A DNA stretch of 64,000 nucleotides, from assembly GCF_024810105.1 (NCBI RefSeq), contig NZ_JANUDX010000010.1, positions 62,001-126,000 of the forward strand, given 5' to 3'. The first letter of the stretch is position 1. Each line of letters begins with the position of its first letter. Positions 18,508 through 27,570 of the stretch are shown here, piece by piece. A program made the translations under genes and the position numbers. Origin of the DNA: Stenotrophomonas sp. BIGb0135. Lineage in GTDB: Bacteria; Pseudomonadota; Gammaproteobacteria; Xanthomonadales; Xanthomonadaceae. The notes below the pieces were generated by a model. The model was given only the letters and a program-made list of their open reading frames with translations, had not been told where the DNA came from and ran no database searches.

Positions 18508-19302
18508 TCACACCGCCACCGGCGCCTTGATCGCCGGATGCGGATCGTAGCCGTCGATGCGGATGTCATCGAACTGGAACCCGAACAGATCGGTCACGTC
18601 CGGGTTCAACCACAGGGTGGGCAGCGCGCGCGGTTCACGGGCGAGCTGCTCGCGGGCCTGCTCGACATGATTCGAGTACAGGTGCGCATCGCCGAGGGTA
18701 TGCACGAAATCGCCCACGCCCAGCCCGGTGGCCTGCGCCACCATGTGGGTGAGCAGCGCGTAGCTGGCGATGTTGAACGGCACGCCGAGGAAGATGTCGC
18801 CGCTGCGCTGGTAGAGCTGGCAGCTGAGCTTGCCGTCGACCACGTAGAACTGGAACAGGTTGTGGCACGGCATCAACGCCATCTGCGACAGCTCCCCCAC
18901 GTTCCAGGCACTGACCACCAGCCGCCGCGAGTCCGGGTTGCGCTTGATCTCCTCCACCAGCCACTGCATCTGGTCGATGCTGCCGCCGTCTGCAGTGGCC
19001 CAGCTGCGCCACTGCTTGCCGTAGATCGGGCCGAGGTCGCCGTTGGCATCGGCCCACTCGTCCCAGATCCGCACCTGGTGGTCCTTGAGGTAGCCGATGT
19101 TGGTATCGCCCTTCAGGAACCACAGCAGCTCATGGATGATCGAGCGCAGGTGCAGCTTCTTGGTGGTGACCAGCGGGAAGCCGTCACCGAGGTTGAAGCG
19201 CATCTGCCAGCCGAACACGCTGCGGGTGCCCGTACCGGTGCGGTCGGATTTATCCGTGCCGTGGTCCAGCACGTGCTGCAGCAGGTCCAGGTAGGGTTTC
19301 AT
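18508..19302 (-). CDS. thyA: Thymidylate synthase
   Basis: Makes dTMP from dUMP with methylene-tetrahydrofolate. The 264-residue sequence is a classic ThyA: it opens [15 protein letters not shown], has the catalytic cysteine in [12 protein letters not shown] and the dUMP-binding [20 protein letters not shown], and ends with APVAV. Its start overlaps the lgt stop by ATGA (19299-19302), and folA follows within 5 bases. Confidence 0.97.
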   Translation of the reverse strand: MKPYLDLLQHVLDHGTDKSDRTGTGTRSVFGWQMRFNLGDGFPLVTTKKLHLRSIIHELLWFLKGDTNIGYLKDHQVRIWDEWADANGDLGPIYGKQWRSWATADGGSIDQMQWLVEEIKRNPDSRRLVVSAWNVGELSQMALMPCHNLFQFYVVDGKLSCQLYQRSGDIFLGVPFNIASYALLTHMVAQATGLGVGDFVHTLGDAHLYSNHVEQAREQLAREPRALPTLWLNPDVTDLFGFQFDDIRIDGYDPHPAIKAPVAV

Positions 19303-20189
19303 GCGCGGGCTCCGGCGGGCTGCGCCGGCAGCACCGGCTGCAGCACCGGGGCGCGGCGCGACAACGCCAGCAGCACCAGGCCGAAGGCGATCAGCGGCAG
19401 GCTCAGCAGCTGGCCCTTGGTCAGCCAGCCGAAGGCGACGTAGAGGCCGTTGTCGGGCATGCGCACGAACTCCACCGCGAAGCGGAACGCGCCGTACATC
19501 AACGCGAACAAGCCAGCGATGACATAGCGGTGGCGCGGCTTGGCCGACACCGTCCACAGCACCACGAACATGACCAGGCCTTCCAGCAGCGCTTCATACA
19601 GCTGCGAGGGATGGCGGGCGTATTCGTTGAGCGCGCCGGTGGCGAACTGCGCCCGCAGCATGGTCATGTCCAGCTGGGTGAGCGGCTCCGGCAGGCCGCT
19701 GGGAAACACCACGCCCCAGGTGCCGTCGGTGTACTTGCCCCACAGTTCGGCGCCGATGAAGTTGCCGATGCGGCCGAACCCCAGCCCCAGCGGCACCAGC
19801 GGGGCCATGAAATCGATGGTGTCGAACAGGTGCAGGCGGTGCTTGCGCGACCAGTACCACGAGGCGAACAGCACGCCGAGCAGGCCGCCGTGGAAGCTCA
19901 TGCCGCCATCCCAGACCTTGAACAGGATCAGCGGGTTGTGCAGGAAGTCCGACAGCGCATAGAACAGCATGTAGCCCACGCGACCGCCCACGACCACGCC
20001 GAGCATGGCGTAGAACAGCAGGTCGGAGAAACCGTTGGCATCCACCCCCGGCAGGCGCCCGGCGGCGATCCGCTTGCGCCCCAGCCACCAGGCGGCGGTG
20101 AAGCCGAGCAGATACATGATGCCGTACCAATGCACCTTGATCGGCCCGAGCGAAAGGGCGATAGGGTCGATGTCGTGGAGATAGATCAT
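19299..20189 (-). CDS. lgt: Prolipoprotein diacylglyceryl transferase
   Basis: Inner-membrane enzyme that transfers diacylglycerol from phosphatidylglycerol to the lipobox cysteine of prolipoproteins. The 296-residue multi-span protein has the Lgt signature [18 protein letters not shown], an active-site histidine in SFHGGLLG, and YGIMYLLGF near the N-terminus. The start MIYLHDIDP at 20189 is the family norm; the ORF continues upstream but without support. First gene of the lgt-thyA-folA operon, a common proteobacterial pairing. Confidence 0.97.
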   Translation of the reverse strand: MIYLHDIDPIALSLGPIKVHWYGIMYLLGFTAAWWLGRKRIAAGRLPGVDANGFSDLLFYAMLGVVVGGRVGYMLFYALSDFLHNPLILFKVWDGGMSFHGGLLGVLFASWYWSRKHRLHLFDTIDFMAPLVPLGLGFGRIGNFIGAELWGKYTDGTWGVVFPSGLPEPLTQLDMTMLRAQFATGALNEYARHPSQLYEALLEGLVMFVVLWTVSAKPRHRYVIAGLFALMYGAFRFAVEFVRMPDNGLYVAFGWLTKGQLLSLPLIAFGLVLLALSRRAPVLQPVLPAQPAGARA

Positions 20190-20230
20190 GGGCGATGCCT
20201 TGCAGGTCAGCGGGTATTCTAAGCCCGGCC

Positions 20231-20719
20231 TCAACCCAGCAGTTGGGGCGTATCGGGCAGGTCATCGGCCTTGGACCCCGGGACGGGCGGATAGTGCCCG
20301 GCCAGCAGGTCGGAGACTTCCTCGATGGCCAGCAGCACCGCGTCCTGCAACGCACCGTCGTGCAGCCGCTGCTGCATGTGGGCGCAGATGTCCGCCCACT
20401 GCGCCTCCCCCACCTTGCCGCGCAGGCCGCGGTCGGCGACCAGCTCGATGGCATGGTCGGCCAGCAGCAGGTAGACCAGCACCCCGTTGTTGCGCTCGGT
20501 GTCCCAGGTGCGCAGCTGGGCGAAGGCATGTTCGGCGCGCTGGCGGGGGCTGACCCGCTGCCACAGCGCGGCCAGTGGCAGGTCCGCTTCCACCGCGAAC
20601 ATCACCTGGCCGCCGTGGCGACGCTCGCCGGCAGTGATGGCCTCGGTGATGGCCTGGAGCCGTGCCGGCGGGAAGGTGCGGCGGACCGACGGTGAGAAGA
20701 GATGGCGCCACCAACGCAT
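20231..20719 (-). CDS. TPM-domain protein, short soluble form
   Basis: A 162-residue protein with a TPM (TLP18.3/Psb32/MOLO-1) domain: [21 protein letters not shown], then [25 protein letters not shown] and the C-terminal helix [21 protein letters not shown]. There is no signal peptide, though a short hydrophobic MRWWRHLFS lead is present. The start at 20719 overlaps the stop of the next TPM gene by one base (TGATG), so translation is coupled. It belongs to the lemA-TPM-TPM operon found in many bacteria, whose role is not settled. Confidence 0.85.
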   Translation of the reverse strand: MRWWRHLFSPSVRRTFPPARLQAITEAITAGERRHGGQVMFAVEADLPLAALWQRVSPRQRAEHAFAQLRTWDTERNNGVLVYLLLADHAIELVADRGLRGKVGEAQWADICAHMQQRLHDGALQDAVLLAIEEVSDLLAGHYPPVPGSKADDLPDTPQLLG

Positions 20720-21606
20720 CACCAGCCTCCCGAGGCGCCACCGCCTCCCGAACGTCCACCCCCACCGCCCCAGCCGCCTCCGCCGCCGAAACCTCCGCCT
20801 CCGCCACCACCCCAACCGCCACCGCCCCACCCACCGCCGCCCCAACCGCCACTTCGGGCGAACGCGCCGCCGCGGCCGGCCGACGTCAGCCCTACCAGCA
20901 GGCCCACCACGGCAGCCGCGCCACTGGCGACCACCAGCGAGGTGAACAGGAATGCAGCCAGGCCCGCACCGGCACCGCTCAACAGCGCGCGCAGCGGGCG
21001 CGGCAGCCAGCCCAGCACGCCGCGCAGGAACATGCCGGCGAACAGCCCGATGCCCAGCGCCATCGTCCAGTTGCCGCCCGCCGGGGCGGCGTCGCGATGC
21101 GTGCTGACCGGCGCAGGCAGCGCCTCGCCATCGATCAGCTTGACCAGCGCGGCGCTGGCATCGGCCAGGCCACCGGCGTAATCGTTGGCGCGGAAGCGCG
21201 GCGCCAGGTATTCCTGGATGACCCGGTTGGCGATCGCATCGGGGATGGCGCCTTCCAGGCCGTAGCCCGGCTCGATGCGAACCCGCCGGTCGTCCTTGGC
21301 GACCACCAGCAGGACACCGTCATCGACCCCCTTGCGTCCGATCTGCCACTGCTCGAACACCCGCTGGGTGTACTGCTCGATCGTCTCCGGCGCGGTGCTG
21401 GGCACCATCAGAATCTGCAGCTGGCTGCCCTTGCGCTGCTGCAACGCCAGCGCCTGGGCCTCCAATGCCTGGCGCTGCGCCGCGTCCAGGGTGCCGGTGG
21501 TATCGACCACCGGCGAGGTCAGCGCGGGGATCGCCGCGTCGGTCTGCGCCCAGGCCGGCATCGCCAGGCACAGGCACAGCAGCAGCACGGAACGCAGCAG
21601 GTGCAT
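20719..21606 (-). CDS. TPM-domain membrane protein with glycine-rich tail (YgcG-like)
   Basis: A 295-residue protein with a signal peptide (LLRSVLLLCLCLAMPAWAQ), a periplasmic TPM domain (PVVDTTGTLDAAQRQAL through GYGLEGAIPDAIANRVIQEYL), two transmembrane helices near residues 185-240, and a C-terminal tail of about 45 residues that is almost only Gly and Trp with a few Ser, Phe and Arg. The tail is encoded by a CCACCGCC-like low-complexity tract at 20722-20865. The chosen ATG at 21606 has GGTGA nearby; a GTG two codons earlier is also possible. Confidence 0.85.
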   Translation of the reverse strand: MHLLRSVLLLCLCLAMPAWAQTDAAIPALTSPVVDTTGTLDAAQRQALEAQALALQQRKGSQLQILMVPSTAPETIEQYTQRVFEQWQIGRKGVDDGVLLVVAKDDRRVRIEPGYGLEGAIPDAIANRVIQEYLAPRFRANDYAGGLADASAALVKLIDGEALPAPVSTHRDAAPAGGNWTMALGIGLFAGMFLRGVLGWLPRPLRALLSGAGAGLAAFLFTSLVVASGAAAVVGLLVGLTSAGRGGAFARSGGWGGGGWGGGGWGGGGGGGFGGGGGWGGGGGRSGGGGASGGW

Positions 21607-21616
21607 GTTCACCGGG

Positions 21617-22246
21617 TCACTGCGCCGGGGCGGGCTGCGGCTGCTGCTGCGGCGCCGGTGCCTGCGACCCGAACTTCACCGCCGGCGGCTGTGAAATCTG
21701 CGCTTCGTTCTCGACGGTGAAGTTAGGCTTGACCGCATAGCCGAAGATCTTCGCGGTCACCAGCGTCGGGAAGGAACGGATGTAGGTGTTGTAGTCCTGC
21801 ACCATCTGGATGTAGCGGCCACGCGCGACGGTGATGCGGTTCTCGGTGCCTTCCAGCTGTGCCTGCAGGTCGCGGAAGCCCTGGTCGGACTTCAGGTTCG
21901 GGTAGTTCTCGGTGACCACCAGCAACCGCGACAGCGCCCCGCTCAGTTCGCCCTGGGCCTGCTGGAACTGCTTGAGCGATTCGGCGTCATCGGCGTTGAC
22001 GTTGATCTGGCCGACCCGCGAACGCGCGTTGGTCACGTCGGTGAGCACCTGGCGTTCCTGATTGGCATAGCCTTCCACGGTCTGCACCAGGTTGGGGATG
22101 AGGTCGGCGCGGCGCTTGTACTGGTTGAGCACCTCGGCCCAACCGGCCTTGACCTGCTCATCCTTCTGCTGGATGGCGTTGTAGCCGCAACCGGACAGCA
22201 GGGAGGCCAGCACGGCCAGCAGCAACAAACGGGAGAACGATCGCAT
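21617..22246 (-). CDS. lemA: LemA family lipoprotein
   Basis: A 209-residue LemA protein. It has a lipoprotein signal (LLAVLASLLSGC, lipobox LSGC, Cys near residue 20), then the LemA core YNAIQQKDEQVKAGWAEVLN, QYKRRADLIPNLVQTVEGY and the ENRITVARGRYIQMVQDYN helix. LemA proteins are helical and of unclear function; they typically sit with TPM/YgcG proteins as here. GGAG six bases before the ATG is a good ribosome-binding site. The C-terminus is Gln/Pro/Ala-rich. Confidence 0.93.
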   Translation of the reverse strand: MRSFSRLLLLAVLASLLSGCGYNAIQQKDEQVKAGWAEVLNQYKRRADLIPNLVQTVEGYANQERQVLTDVTNARSRVGQINVNADDAESLKQFQQAQGELSGALSRLLVVTENYPNLKSDQGFRDLQAQLEGTENRITVARGRYIQMVQDYNTYIRSFPTLVTAKIFGYAVKPNFTVENEAQISQPPAVKFGSQAPAPQQQPQPAPAQ

Positions 22247-22434
22247 GGCCGGCTCCGGATCTCGATGGACGGGACCCGGAGCATGCCACGTTTGCGGTAA
22301 AGCCCGCGTTACCACCTGGGCCCCCTGGGCAAGGGGGCTGCCGCGACGCGGCGGGGGCCTGGGTGATGCTGAAAGGGGCCTGTGGTGTGCGCAGTAACGC
22401 GGGGGCGACAGCGCGTCTGCGATGCCGCTTCCGC
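22247..22434. other. Intergenic region between terC and lemA
   Basis: It contains no gene. The copy at 22389-22424 of the GCGACAGCGCG-type dispersed motif, also seen before glnS, lies here next to the terC stop. The lemA promoter must also be in this segment. Confidence 0.4.
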
Positions 22435-23184
22435 TTACCAGTTGCCGGCACCCGGCACGTGGTGTTCGACGGCGCGGCGGCGCATCAGCAGGTTCAGCCA
22501 TTCCACCAGCACCGAGAAGCCCATCGCGGCGTAGATGTAGGGCTTGGGCACGTGCACGCCCAGGCCGTCCAGGATCAGCACCGCGCCGATCAGCAGGATG
22601 AAGGCCAGGGCCAGCATCTTCACGGTGGGGTTGGCGTCGATGAAGCGGCCCAGCGGGTTGGCCGCCAGCAGCATGACCGCGACCGACAGCAGGATCGCGG
22701 CGACCATGACCGGCACGTGGTCGGCGATGCCGACGGCGGTGATCACCGAATCCAGCGAGAACACGATGTCGATCACCGCGATCTGCGCGATCACCATGCC
22801 GAACACCGCCGAGGCCTTGGTGGTGGTGGGGTCTTCGTCTTCGCCGCCGGTGATCAGCTCGCGGATTTCCATGCTGCCCTTGATGATCAGGAACAGGCCG
22901 CCGAGGATCAGCACCAGGTCGCGGATGGAGATGCCGATGCCGGCCACGGTGAACAGGTTGGCTTCCATGTGCGCCAGGTAGGCCAGCGACACCAGCAGGG
23001 CGATGCGGGTGATGCAGGCCACCGCGATGCCGAGCTTGCGCGCGAACGGACGGCGCGCTTCGGGCAGCTTGCTCACGGCGATGGAAATGAAGACCAGGTT
23101 GTCGATGCCGAGCACGATTTCCAGGGCGCTCAGCGTGAACAGGGTCAACCAGACATTCGGGTCGGACAGCAACTCAAGGGACAT
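22435..23184 (-). CDS. TerC-family integral membrane protein (YgdQ/YoaE type)
   Basis: A 249-residue inner-membrane protein with about seven hydrophobic segments. TerC signature residues are in ALEIVLGIDNLVFISI and DIVFSLDSVITAVGI, where acidic residues lie inside helices and are thought to bind metal. Relatives act in tellurium resistance or manganese export and metalation of exported enzymes; this member's substrate is not known. A negatively charged cytoplasmic loop, GGEDEDP, lies mid-protein. AAGGA precedes the ATG. It is 40 bases downstream of dgkA. Confidence 0.88.
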   Translation of the reverse strand: MSLELLSDPNVWLTLFTLSALEIVLGIDNLVFISIAVSKLPEARRPFARKLGIAVACITRIALLVSLAYLAHMEANLFTVAGIGISIRDLVLILGGLFLIIKGSMEIRELITGGEDEDPTTTKASAVFGMVIAQIAVIDIVFSLDSVITAVGIADHVPVMVAAILLSVAVMLLAANPLGRFIDANPTVKMLALAFILLIGAVLILDGLGVHVPKPYIYAAMGFSVLVEWLNLLMRRRAVEHHVPGAGNW

Positions 23185-23224
23185 GGACGGGGATCCTTAC
23201 AAGGGGAAATGAGCCGGGGGCAGC

Positions 23225-23605
23225 TCAGAAAAGGCGTGGCAGCAGGACCAGGGCCCAGCACAGCAGGACATTCATCATCAGCACGAACACCGCCGCCGAG
23301 CCCATGTCCTTGGCGCGGCCAGCCATCTCGTGGAACTCGCTGCCATAGCGTTCGATCACCGCTTCGATGGCCGAGTTGGCCAGTTCCATGGCCAGCACCA
23401 GCAGCATCGAGCCGATCATCAGCGCGCGCTCGACCGGGGTCTGGCCCAGCCACAGCGCCAGCGGGGCCAGCACCACCAGCAGGTAGACCTCCAGGCGGAA
23501 CGAGGATTCATGCAGCCAGGCCGCCCGCAGGCCCTGCCAGGACCACACCGCGGCCTTGAAGATGCGCTTGGGGCCGCGCGGCATGTGCCCGATTTCATCA
23601 GCCAC
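23225..23605 (-). CDS. dgkA: Diacylglycerol kinase
   Basis: Small inner-membrane kinase that phosphorylates diacylglycerol released by membrane-derived glucan synthesis. The 126-residue, three-helix protein has the conserved surface sequence ELANSAIEAVIERYG and KDMGSAAVFV, and RIFKAAVWSWQGLRAAW at the N-terminus. The family length is about 122 residues. The start is a GTG at 23605 with GGAG 9 bases upstream; an ATG seven codons in would remove part of the conserved amphipathic helix. Confidence 0.95.
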   Translation of the reverse strand: MADEIGHMPRGPKRIFKAAVWSWQGLRAAWLHESSFRLEVYLLVVLAPLALWLGQTPVERALMIGSMLLVLAMELANSAIEAVIERYGSEFHEMAGRAKDMGSAAVFVLMMNVLLCWALVLLPRLF

Positions 23606-23881
23606 GGACGCACGCTCCGTGCTGCGGCGCGGGCCGGGACGAGGGGAACAGCGCGCGACGAGGGGTCATGGGCATGGCTGAATGGGCAGGCAATCCGTCA
23701 TTTTGCCACAAGCCCGCCGGGGGATCGTCGAAGGCGCCGGGCGGGCGGGCGTGGTAATGGGCCCGGTGGGCAGCGCCGGGCGCCCGCCACGGCGGGTAAA
23801 GCAGGCGGCGGTGGCAGCTTCTATGATGGGGCGTCACCCCATCCGGGCGCCGCACATGGCGCCAAGCCGAGGAGCCTGCCG
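23606..23881. other. Intergenic region between divergent dgkA and the SGNH hydrolase
   Basis: It holds no open frame that looks coding. It must carry the two divergent promoters. No repeat or hairpin stands out. Confidence 0.4.
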
Positions 23882-24586
23882 ATGCGTTACCGCTGCACCC
23901 GCCCCCTGTTGCTGGCCCTGGCGCTGGGCGCCACCCTGCCCGCCGCCGCCCTGTCCCCGCCGCCCGCACCGCACGTGCCGGCCCAGGTATCCAACGTGGC
24001 CTGGGCGCAGGACATGGCGGCCTTCGCCAAGGCCGACGCAGCCAGCCCGCCACCGCGCGGCGGCATCGAGTTCATCGGCAGTTCGTCAATCCGGATGTGG
24101 GACACGCTGGCCACCGACTTCCCCGGCCAGCCGGTGTTCAACCGCGGCTTCGGCGGTTCGGAGGTGCGTGACAGCACCTGGTATGCGGGCCAGATCGTGG
24201 TGCCGTACGCGCCGTGCAAGGTGTTCTTCTACGCGGGCGACAACGATCTCAACAGCGGCCGCAGCGCGGTGCAGGTGCGCGACGATGTGCTGGCGTTCGT
24301 GCAGCGGGTGCACCGCGACCTGCCGGAGACGACGGTGGAGTACATCTCGATCAAGCCCAGTCCGTCGCGCGCGAACCTGCTGCCGGCGATCAACGAGGCC
24401 AACGCGATGATCAAGGCGGCGCTGGCCACGCTGCCGAACACGGGCTACACGGATATCTACACGCCGATGCTGGGCAGCGATGCGCAGCCGCGCGCGGCGC
24501 TGTTCCGCGAGGACATGCTGCACATGACGCCAGAGGGGTATGCGATCTGGCGGAAGGCGTTGGCGCCGAAGGTGACGTGCGATTGA
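23882..24586 (+). CDS. Secreted SGNH/GDSL-type hydrolase
   Basis: A 234-residue protein with a signal peptide (to about ALS at residue 24) and an SGNH-hydrolase core. Block I is IEFIGSSSIRMWDTL with the nucleophilic serine, the glycine block is NRGFGGSEVRDS, block III is FFYAGDNDLNSG (oxyanion Asn) and block V is DMLHMTPEGYAIW with the catalytic Asp/His pair. The FIGSSS variant is typical of the lysophospholipase L1-like/acetylhydrolase branch, so the substrate is probably an acyl or acetyl ester. It stands alone between convergent and divergent neighbours. Confidence 0.85.
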   Translation: MRYRCTRPLLLALALGATLPAAALSPPPAPHVPAQVSNVAWAQDMAAFAKADAASPPPRGGIEFIGSSSIRMWDTLATDFPGQPVFNRGFGGSEVRDSTWYAGQIVVPYAPCKVFFYAGDNDLNSGRSAVQVRDDVLAFVQRVHRDLPETTVEYISIKPSPSRANLLPAINEANAMIKAALATLPNTGYTDIYTPMLGSDAQPRAALFREDMLHMTPEGYAIWRKALAPKVTCD

Positions 24587-24680
24587 GGCAACGGCGGACG
24601 CGGGTTTGCCGAGGGGTGGCCGGGGTGGGTGAGGCCGCGGCCCCCGGCCAGAACCCTCCGCCGTGGCCCTGACGCTCTCC

Positions 24681-25952
24681 CTACCGGTACAACACAGCCG
24701 CCTGCGTGCCCTGCCCCAGCGCGCTGTCCAGACTTACCTTCCAGCCGAACCGGTCGCACAACCGCCGCACGATCGACAACCCCAGCCCCGTGCCCTGCGG
24801 CCGCGTCGGCTCGGCCCGGTAGAACGGCTCGAACGCCCGGCTCAACGCCTCGGCCGACATGCCGATCCCCGTATCGCGCACCACCACGCGGTCCTCCAGC
24901 ACATCCACGTCGATGCGCCCCTCGTCGGTGTAGCTGCAGGCATTGCGCAGCAGATTGCTCACCACCACCTGCAGCACCCGCGGCGGCGCATGCAACTGCA
25001 CCGGGCCCACGCTGTGCAGGAAAATCTCCACCGGCCGCCCCGCCATCAGCTCGCGTGCGTTGTCCACCTCGTAGCGCACGATCTCGTTGACGTCGAACAG
25101 CTCGACCTGCGGCTCCACGTCCGCCTCGCGCGCCAGGATCAGGAACGCATCGATCACCGCTTCCATGTCCCGGCCCGCGCGCTGGATGCGGTTGAGGCTG
25201 CGCTGCAGCCGCGGCGACAACTCGTGATCGCCCAGCGCCATGTCGCTGGCCACCCGGATCACCGTCAGCGGCGTGCGCAGTTCGTGGCTCGCATCGCGGG
25301 TGAAGTTGCGCTCGCGCGCCACGTGCGCGGTCACCCGGGTGGCCAGCGAATGCAGCGCCGCCGCCAACTGCCGGGTCTCGCCCTGCATGTCCGCCGGCAG
25401 CTTGTCCGGGGCCAGGTCGGACGCCTCCGGATGCCCCGGGTTCCAGCGCGACACCCGCCGCGCCAGCCAGTTCACCGGCGACACCAACCGCTTCGACGCC
25501 CGGTAAGTGATCCACGTGACCCCGTACACCGCCAGCAAGGTCAGCAGCACCGGCACGATGCCGAACCAGAACGCCAGCATCTCTGCGCGCGAGCGCAGGA
25601 ACACCAGGTACAAGCGCCCCTCCGGGCGTGCATCCACCAGCACCAGCTGATCGTCGGCCTTCAGTTCATGGAAGCCCGGCGGCAGCGCGCGCAGGTTGGC
25701 CGGCAGGTTCAACGGCGAGCGCCCGGTCTCCAGCAGGTAGCCGCGGATGTTCTGCGTGTTCGGCGGCGGCTGCATCGGCGAGGCATCGTAAAGCTGCCAG
25801 TAGTACGCCGCCTCTTCCTTCAGCGCGCTGCTGACCAGGCTGTGCTTGATCACCAGCGACACCAGCCAGGCGCCCAGCAGGATGCCCAGGCTGGCCAGCA
25901 CGGCTTGGAGGATGAAGACGATGCGTATCTTGCGCGGCAGACCGTGCGGCAT
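24681..25952 (-). CDS. Membrane sensor histidine kinase
   Basis: A 423-residue class I histidine kinase. Two transmembrane helices (about residues 9-35 and 126-150) flank a periplasmic sensor of about 90 residues. After it come a HAMP-like linker (YRASKRLVSPVNWLARRV), the dimerisation/phospho-acceptor motif RDASHELRTPLTVI (about residue 225), the N box NLLRNACSYT and the G boxes VVRDTGIGMS and GTGLGLSIV. Its partner regulator is encoded just upstream, but a terminator and a separate -10 lie between them. The signal is unknown. Confidence 0.92.
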   Translation of the reverse strand: MPHGLPRKIRIVFILQAVLASLGILLGAWLVSLVIKHSLVSSALKEEAAYYWQLYDASPMQPPPNTQNIRGYLLETGRSPLNLPANLRALPPGFHELKADDQLVLVDARPEGRLYLVFLRSRAEMLAFWFGIVPVLLTLLAVYGVTWITYRASKRLVSPVNWLARRVSRWNPGHPEASDLAPDKLPADMQGETRQLAAALHSLATRVTAHVARERNFTRDASHELRTPLTVIRVASDMALGDHELSPRLQRSLNRIQRAGRDMEAVIDAFLILAREADVEPQVELFDVNEIVRYEVDNARELMAGRPVEIFLHSVGPVQLHAPPRVLQVVVSNLLRNACSYTDEGRIDVDVLEDRVVVRDTGIGMSAEALSRAFEPFYRAEPTRPQGTGLGLSIVRRLCDRFGWKVSLDSALGQGTQAAVLYR

Positions 25953-25978
25953 TACGGGATCCAGAGCGGTTCGCGGCG

Positions 25979-25984
25979 ATTATA
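25979..25984 (-). promoter_or_regulatory. Consensus -10 box for the sensor kinase gene
   Basis: On the minus strand this reads TATAAT, with a start point expected about 20 bases before the kinase ATG at 25952. The -35 region (GATGGA at 17-base spacing) is weak. Confidence 0.5.
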
Positions 25985-26011
25985 GGAAAGCGCGCCGTGA
26001 TTCCATCGTGC

Positions 26012-26049
26012 AAAAAACGACAACGACCCGGCAGGGGCCGGGCCGTCGT
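26012..26049 (-). terminator. Rho-independent terminator between response regulator and kinase
   Basis: On the minus strand an ACGAC-GCCGG-type stem with small bulges (26024-26049) is followed by a T6 run (complement of 26012-26017). It lies after the regulator stop and before the kinase promoter, so the two genes can be transcribed separately. Confidence 0.55.
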
Positions 26050-26105
26050 CTCGATCGGGGCCCCGCAGGACCCCTCCGCTCATGCGCCTGCCACGAGGAT
26101 CCGCG

Positions 26106-26819
26106 TCAGCTCATCGGCTGGGCGATATCGGCAATGCGGTAGCCGGCACTCTGCACGGTGTGCAGCAGCGGACGGTCGAACGGCTTGTCGATGATTTTGC
26201 GCAGGTTGTACAGATGGCTGCGCAGGGTGTCCGAATCCGGCAACCCGTTGCCCCAGATCTCGCGCTCGATTTCCTGGCGGGTCACCACGCGCGGCGATTC
26301 GCGCATCAGGATCGTCAACAGGCGCAGGCCGATCGGCGACAGCTGCAGCTCGGTGCCGGCGCGGGTGGCCCGCATGCTCACCGGGTCGAGCACCAGGTCG
26401 GCGACCTTGAGCACTTCCGACCCGACCTGGCGACGCTCGCGGCGGATCAGCGCACGCAGGCGTGCCTCCAGCTCCTGGATCGCGAACGGCTTGGTCAGGT
26501 AATCGTCGGCGCCGAAGCCCAGGCCGGTCAGCTTGTCGTCCAGCGTGTCGCGCGCGGTCAGCATCAGCACCGGGGTCGACTTGCGGGCGTCATTGCGCAG
26601 CCGGCGGCAGACTTCGATGCCGTCCAGTCGCGGCAGCATCAGGTCCAGCACCACCACGTCATAACTGTTCTCCGCCGCCAGCCGATAGCCGTCCAGCCCG
26701 TCCTGGGCGTAATCGACCTCGAACCCGCGGCCTTCCAGATACTCGCCGATCATCTCGGAGATATTGCGGTTGTCCTCGACCACCAGCACGAGGCCGGAGG
26801 TCTCCTTTGTCTGACGCAT
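26106..26819 (-). CDS. OmpR/PhoB-family response regulator
   Basis: A 237-residue two-domain regulator. The receiver domain shows VLVVEDNRNI (acidic pair), VVVLDLMLPRLDG with the phospho-acceptor Asp, and the KPF switch lysine. The C-terminal winged-helix DNA-binding domain has LSPIGLRLLTILM and SDTLRSHLYNLRKIID, ending in the wing GYRI. The start MRQTKETSG at 26819 has GAGGGAATCCC upstream, and an in-frame earlier start is weaker. Its partner is the kinase encoded downstream. Target genes are not apparent from the window. Confidence 0.93.
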   Translation of the reverse strand: MRQTKETSGLVLVVEDNRNISEMIGEYLEGRGFEVDYAQDGLDGYRLAAENSYDVVVLDLMLPRLDGIEVCRRLRNDARKSTPVLMLTARDTLDDKLTGLGFGADDYLTKPFAIQELEARLRALIRRERRQVGSEVLKVADLVLDPVSMRATRAGTELQLSPIGLRLLTILMRESPRVVTRQEIEREIWGNGLPDSDTLRSHLYNLRKIIDKPFDRPLLHTVQSAGYRIADIAQPMS

Positions 26820-26907
26820 GGGATTCCCTCTTTCTTCAGCTTTGTGAAACATGCCGTATCGGCGGTGGAGGCGGTGTGAAGTAGCTCACATGGAATCGAA
26901 TCGCGGA

Positions 26908-27558
26908 TCAGAGCAGGGGCTTTAGGTGCGGCCAGACGTTGTCCAGCACCTTCGGCTGGGCCGCCGCGGTGGGGTGCAGGCCGTCGGACTGCATCAGCGC
27001 CGGCTGCAACGCCACCCCGTCCAACAAGAACGGCAGCAGCGCCACCTTGTACTGGCTGGCCAGCCCGGCATACACCTCCTTCAGGCGCTGGCGATAGGCC
27101 GGGCCGTAGTTCGGCGGCACGTCGATGCCCAGCAGCAGGACCTTGGCCCCGGCCTTCTGGCTGGCCACGATCATCTTTTCCAGGTTGCCGCGCAACTGCG
27201 CCGGGTTGAGCCCGCGCAGCGCATCGTTGCCCCCCAGTTCGATCACCACCACCGAGGGCTGGTGCCTGGCCAGCAGCGCCGGCAGGCGGGTCAGCGCCCC
27301 GGCGCTGGTCTCGCCGCTGATGCTGGCGTTGACGATGGTCGGCACCGGCTTGACCTGTTGCTTAACCCGCTGCTGAAGCAGGTTCACCCAGCCCGATTCG
27401 GCCGGGATATTGTGGGCGGCACTGAGGCTGTCCCCCACCACCAGCACCGCCGCGCGCGTGTCGGCACCTTTGGCACAGGCCAGCACCGGCGCCAGCAGCA
27501 ACCATGCCAGCAGCCACACCATCGCGGCCGCGCGTCCCTTCCCTATCGTTGCGTACAT
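26908..27558 (-). CDS. tesA: Arylesterase/acyl-CoA thioesterase I-like SGNH hydrolase (TesA)
   Basis: A 216-residue periplasmic esterase of the TesA/TAP family, acting on acyl-CoA, lysophospholipid or aryl esters. A signal peptide runs to about residue 31 (LLLAPVLACAKG). The SGNH blocks are VVGDSLSAAHNI (nucleophile Ser), SISGETSAGAL, IELGGNDALRG (oxyanion Asn) and SDGLHPTAAAQ (Asp/His). GAGG precedes the ATG by 8 bases. The gene is divergent from the YbbA-like ABC gene with only 12 bases between start codons, an arrangement conserved in E. coli (tesA-ybbA). Confidence 0.92.
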   Translation of the reverse strand: MYATIGKGRAAAMVWLLAWLLLAPVLACAKGADTRAAVLVVGDSLSAAHNIPAESGWVNLLQQRVKQQVKPVPTIVNASISGETSAGALTRLPALLARHQPSVVVIELGGNDALRGLNPAQLRGNLEKMIVASQKAGAKVLLLGIDVPPNYGPAYRQRLKEVYAGLASQYKVALLPFLLDGVALQPALMQSDGLHPTAAAQPKVLDNVWPHLKPLL

Positions 27559-27559
27559 T

Positions 27560-27570
27560 GGAGAATCCTC
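27560..27570. promoter_or_regulatory. Near-palindrome carrying the ribosome-binding sites of both divergent genes
   Basis: GGAGAATCCTC reads GGAG on the plus strand, 7 bases before ATC at 27571, and GAGG on the minus strand, 8 bases before the tesA ATG at 27558. A single 11-base element therefore supplies both Shine-Dalgarno sequences. Confidence 0.55.

Noticed and set aside
18508-19557. Longer thyA reading frame extending 85 codons upstream
   Set aside because: The extension overlaps lgt out of frame; ThyA proteins begin at MKPYLDLL, matching the ATGA overlap.
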